Under the pieces are notes generated by a model, which was not told the DNA's origin, ran no database searches, and saw only the letters and a program-made list of their open reading frames with translations. Position numbers and translations under genes: made by a program. This document shows positions 62,540-64,000 of a stretch of 64,000 nt of DNA, piece by piece (positions within the stretch are counted from its first letter, which is position 1; each line of letters begins with the position of its first letter). The stretch comes from CF-46 sp963760735 (lineage in GTDB: Bacteria; Chloroflexota; Limnocylindria; Limnocylindrales; CSP1-4): contig CAVXEB010000004.1 of the NCBI GenBank assembly GCA_963760735.1, positions 1,984,001-2,048,000 of the forward strand, read 5' to 3'.

Positions 62540-64000
62540 CCGCAGCGGCGAGCGAGGCTCCGAAGCGTCGTGGGTTCTCCCTCCCGTCGGCGTACACGAT
62601 CCTGTTCGTCCTCATCGTCATCACCGCGTTCGCGACCTGGATCATCCCGGCCGGCACGTACGACCTCAACGCTGACGGCGAGCCGATCCCGGGCACCTAC
62701 CGGCAGGTCGAATCGAACCCGCAGCGGATCGTCGTCGACTCGCTGATGGCGCCGATCAACGGGCTCTACGGCATCGAGAGCGCCGAGGACGGCAGCATCA
62801 GCGTCTGGAACTCCGGCGAGCTCTTCGGCGCGATCGACGTCGCGCTGTTCATCCTCGTGATCGGCGGCTTCCTCGGGATCACGATGAAGACAGGCGCGAT
62901 CCAGGGCGGGATCGGCCGGATCGTCCGCCGACTCAAGGGCCGCGAGCGACTGATGATCCCGATCCTGATGATCGTCTTCGCCCTGGGCGGGACGACGTTC
63001 GGGATGGCCGAGGAAAGCCTCGCCTTCTACGCCCTGATCATCACCGTGATGCTCGCGGCCGGCTACGACGCGCTCGTCGGCGCGTCGATCCTCCTGCTCG
63101 GCTGCGGCATCGGCGTGCTCGGCTCGACGATCAACCCGTTCGCGACCGGAATCGCGTCCGGCATGGCCGGCGTGTCAATCGATGCCGGGCTCATCGGCCG
63201 GATCGTCATCCTCGTCGTCGGCACGGCGATCGGGATCGTGTTCGTCCTTCGCTACGCGGACCGGATCAAGAAGGATCCATCCGCCTCGCTCGTCGCGAAC
63301 TCGTGGCGTGACGAGGCGGCTGCGGCCGCGGCGGACACCGGCGACGCCGCGGCGACCGACCTGACCGGCGCCCAGCGCGGTGTCCTGGCCCTATTCTTCC
63401 TCGCGTTCGCGGTGATGATCTACGGCGTCATCCCCTGGGCCGACCTCGGGATCGGGCTGCCGACGCTGTGGTGGTGGTTCCCGGAGATGACCGCGTCGTT
63501 CCTCCTCTTCGCGATCCTCATCGGGCTCGTCGCGCGAATGAGCGAGGCGGGCTTCACGTCGTCGTTCGTCGACGGCGCCCGGGATCTCCTCGGCGTCGCG
63601 CTGATCATCGGGATCGCCCGGGGCATCACCGTGATCATGAACAACGGCCAGATCACCGACACGGTCCTGAACGCCGCGGAGCAGGTGGTCGCCGACCTCG
63701 GCGGCGTGGCCTTCATCAGCCTGATGTACGTGCTGTTCCTGCCGCTCTCGTTCCTCATCCCGTCGTCGTCCGGGCTGGCCACTGTGGCGATGCCGATCAT
63801 GGCTCCGCTGGCGAGCTTCGCCGACGTCCCGGCGCAGCTCGTCGTCACCGCCTTCCAGAGCGCGAACGGGCTCGTCAACCTGGTCACGCCGACCTCTGCG
63901 GTCGTCATGGGCGGGCTGGCGATCGCGCGGGTGCCGTACGGCACCTGGATCAAGTTCGTCTTGCCAGTCCTTGCCCTGCTCGCGATCCTGTCGGTGGTCG
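62536..64000 (+). CDS. YfcC-family basic amino acid antiporter-like permease (C-terminus off window)
   Basis: At least 488 residues. YTILFVLIVITAFATWIIPA, GTYDLNADGEPIPGTYRQVE, FILVIGGFLGITMKTGAIQG, ALGGTTFGMAEESLAFYALI, GSTINPFATGIASGMAGVSI, PLSFLIPSSSGLATVAMPIM, GLVNLVTPTSAVVMGGLAIA. This is the DcuC/YfcC (ArcD-like) fold; YfcC relatives in ADI operons are the likely arginine/ornithine exchangers. The reading frame is still open at the right edge, in what looks like the last helix. Confidence 0.9.
   Translation, partial: MTAAASEAPKRRGFSLPSAYTILFVLIVITAFATWIIPAGTYDLNADGEPIPGTYRQVESNPQRIVVDSLMAPINGLYGIESAEDGSISVWNSGELFGAIDVALFILVIGGFLGITMKTGAIQGGIGRIVRRLKGRERLMIPILMIVFALGGTTFGMAEESLAFYALIITVMLAAGYDALVGASILLLGCGIGVLGSTINPFATGIASGMAGVSIDAGLIGRIVILVVGTAIGIVFVLRYADRIKKDPSASLVANSWRDEAAAAAADTGDAAATDLTGAQRGVLALFFLAFAVMIYGVIPWADLGIGLPTLWWWFPEMTASFLLFAILIGLVARMSEAGFTSSFVDGARDLLGVALIIGIARGITVIMNNGQITDTVLNAAEQVVADLGGVAFISLMYVLFLPLSFLIPSSSGLATVAMPIMAPLASFADVPAQLVVTAFQSANGLVNLVTPTSAVVMGGLAIARVPYGTWIKFVLPVLALLAILSVV

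Overview
The window is high-GC bacterial chromosomal DNA (about 70% by eye), densely packed, with many 4-base ATGA/GTGA stop-start overlaps and frequent GTG starts. No rRNA, tRNA, CRISPR array, integrase or transposase was recognised. The gene mix (HspR heat-shock control, KimA-type potassium importer, MocR regulator, split-FMN/F420 fold proteins, arginine deiminase route, many start codons lying 6-9 bases after a -10 hexamer) fits a high-GC Chloroflexota (Limnocylindria/Ellin6529-like) or, less likely, an actinobacterium. This assignment is inference from gene content only.

Layout. 1-8.2 kb: housekeeping genes (MidA-type methyltransferase, folK, peptidase E, class II fructose bisphosphatase glpX, purH, cupin). 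8.0-16.1 kb: a heat-shock block read leftwards, 26-codon leader - hspR - lon - cbpA/dnaJ - clpB - Nudix - 55-codon membrane peptide, with one HAIR-like operator/promoter ahead of it. 16.2-21.6 kb: a potassium block (KimA importer, UspA, two TrkA/RCK proteins, CPA2 antiporter). 21.8-25.9 kb: phosphoesterase, rsmG, a cytoplasmic histidine kinase, and csoR with a perfect copper-type palindrome. 26-28 kb: zinc-ribbon protein, nuclease-like protein, hpt, membrane protein. 28.2-31 kb: Asp-box lipoprotein, SDR and an anchored hypothetical protein. 31.0-36.5 kb: a complete branched-chain amino acid ABC operon (livJHMGF order) whose LivG carries two extra hydrophobic helices. 36.9-44.7 kb: GNAT, NYN-domain RGG protein, holB, acylphosphatase, three uncharacterised proteins, acyl-ACP thioesterase and amidohydrolase. 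44.7-49.1 kb: a PLP-themed group (class III aminotransferase, two PNPOx-fold proteins, a MocR regulator fused to a gamma-glutamylcyclotransferase domain). 49.2-57.3 kb: tandem AI-2E-type permease, a polyol-type dehydrogenase, class II aldolase, remnants of an LLM oxidoreductase, a DUF1622 protein, a DinB-like protein and a frameshifted MFS pump. 57.6-64.0 kb: an arginine deiminase operon (OTC, carbamate kinase, ADI, 48-residue peptide, NhaC, YfcC) running off the right edge.

Most notable points: the MocR-GGCT fusion with a hexamer-repeat linker and a palindromic candidate operator; the ABC ATPase with an embedded helical hairpin; the HspR regulon with a 7-N7-7 operator over its promoter; a pair of about 165-bp intergenic inverted-repeat elements; widespread apparent leaderless initiation; and two frameshift-damaged genes. 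All functional calls come from reading motifs; no database search was possible.
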